The notes beneath the pieces are model-generated. The model had not been told where the DNA came from. It ran no database searches and worked only from the letters and a program-made list of their open reading frames with translations. From Sphingopyxis sp. H053 (GTDB taxonomy: Bacteria; Pseudomonadota; Alphaproteobacteria; Sphingomonadales; Sphingomonadaceae): a DNA stretch of 64,000 bases. A program made the position numbers and the translations under genes. This document shows, piece after piece, positions 63,754-64,000 of the stretch. The stretch's first letter is position 1, and each line of letters starts with the position of its first letter. Location: assembly GCF_001468225.1 (NCBI RefSeq), contig NZ_LNRU01000005.1, positions 248,001-312,000 on the forward strand, in the 5' to 3' direction.

Positions 63754-64000
63754 TCAGCCCATCAGCTTCGCGGTAATATCCTCGGCGGCAAAAATCCGGA
63801 TCATCGGCCGCTGCGGCGACAGCGCGCGCATTTCGGCGACGAAAGCGGCGGATGCGGGCACCGCGAAATGGGCGCGGACCGCGTCGATGCTCTCCCACTC
63901 TTCGACAAAGACGAGCCGCATCGCATCCTCGACATCGACATGGCAATGATGCGCCAGACACCCCGCCTCGCCGCGCGACCGCGCGCTATGCTCGGCGCCG
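63754..64000 (-). CDS. Antibiotic biosynthesis monooxygenase (ABM)-type protein, 5' truncated
   Basis: The frame continues off the right edge. The visible 81 C-terminal residues read CLAHHCHVDVEDAMRLVFVE, then EWESIDAVRAHFAVPASAAF and a short tail ending AKLMG. The EEW..AxxAHF pattern is that of ABM/quinol monooxygenase (YgiN-like) ferredoxin-fold proteins. These are small cofactor-free oxygenases, or only fold relatives, so activity is open. The stop is TGA (63756-63754). The start lies beyond the window. Confidence 0.75.
   Translation of the reverse strand, partial: GAEHSARSRGEAGCLAHHCHVDVEDAMRLVFVEEWESIDAVRAHFAVPASAAFVAEMRALSPQRPMIRIFAAEDITAKLMG

Overview
The window looks like chromosomal DNA of a sphingomonad alphaproteobacterium, most likely Sphingopyxis or a close relative. 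The genus is inference. It rests on high GC, a CcrM-type GANTC methylase, an alphaproteobacterial SOS box (GAAC-N7-GAAC) before uvrA, the sphingomonad-like order glmM/thiD/rnhB/ccrM/folP, an XrtA-associated regulatory cassette and UrcA, DUF4893 and DUF1272 proteins. No rRNA, tRNA, CRISPR array, prophage, plasmid gene or transposase is visible.

Layout. 1-514: tail of an unknown gene and an ArsR-type regulator. 617-7650: a minus-strand housekeeping block, transcribed as glmM, DUF1272, thiD (fused to a VOC domain), rnhB, an SDR, ccrM and folP; its gaps are packed with paired palindromic repeats. 7826-10071: a DAACS symporter and an aldo/keto reductase. 10115-10402: a low-GC orphan gene. 10481-11726: DUF1003 and NnrU membrane proteins. 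11881-16421: a POT peptide transporter with two amidohydrolase-fold proteins, one lacking the metal-binding HxH. 16606-17606: a nitroreductase and a small GntR regulator. 17772-24504: the XrtA/PEP-CTERM-type cassette (TIGR03013 sugar transferase, PrsK, PrsR, PrsT-like TPR lipoprotein), divergent from a mannose-1-phosphate guanylyltransferase. 25774-30178: a DUF885 protein, an L,D-transpeptidase and an HD-GYP phosphodiesterase. 30267-33387: an ScfR/RamB-type regulator divergent from isocitrate lyase. 33531-34983: TerC and YdcH behind a long structured leader. 35033-43300: crotonase, a membrane-anchored LuxR-type regulator, M20 amidohydrolase, DUF4893 lipoprotein, 3-hydroxybutyrate dehydrogenase with a patatin, a zinc metallopeptidase and an amidohydrolase. 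43297-52010: HPP protein, S9 peptidase, valS, MATE exporter and a LytS-like kinase. 52011-52280: a 270-bp MITE-like element lying exactly between the kinase stop and the LytTR regulator start. 52280-64000: the regulator, UrcA, two small unknown proteins, BCCT transporter, M13 peptidase, SOS-controlled uvrA, two secreted unknowns, a membrane protein and a truncated ABM-type monooxygenase.

The most interesting signals are non-coding. Nine GANTC sites lie within 152 bp upstream of ccrM. The MITE-like element separates a Shine-Dalgarno sequence from its start codon. The ydcH-terC leader can form two mutually exclusive helices. Several REPIN-like repeat families share an outer GTC tag, and a possible degenerate copy sits in frame inside valS.
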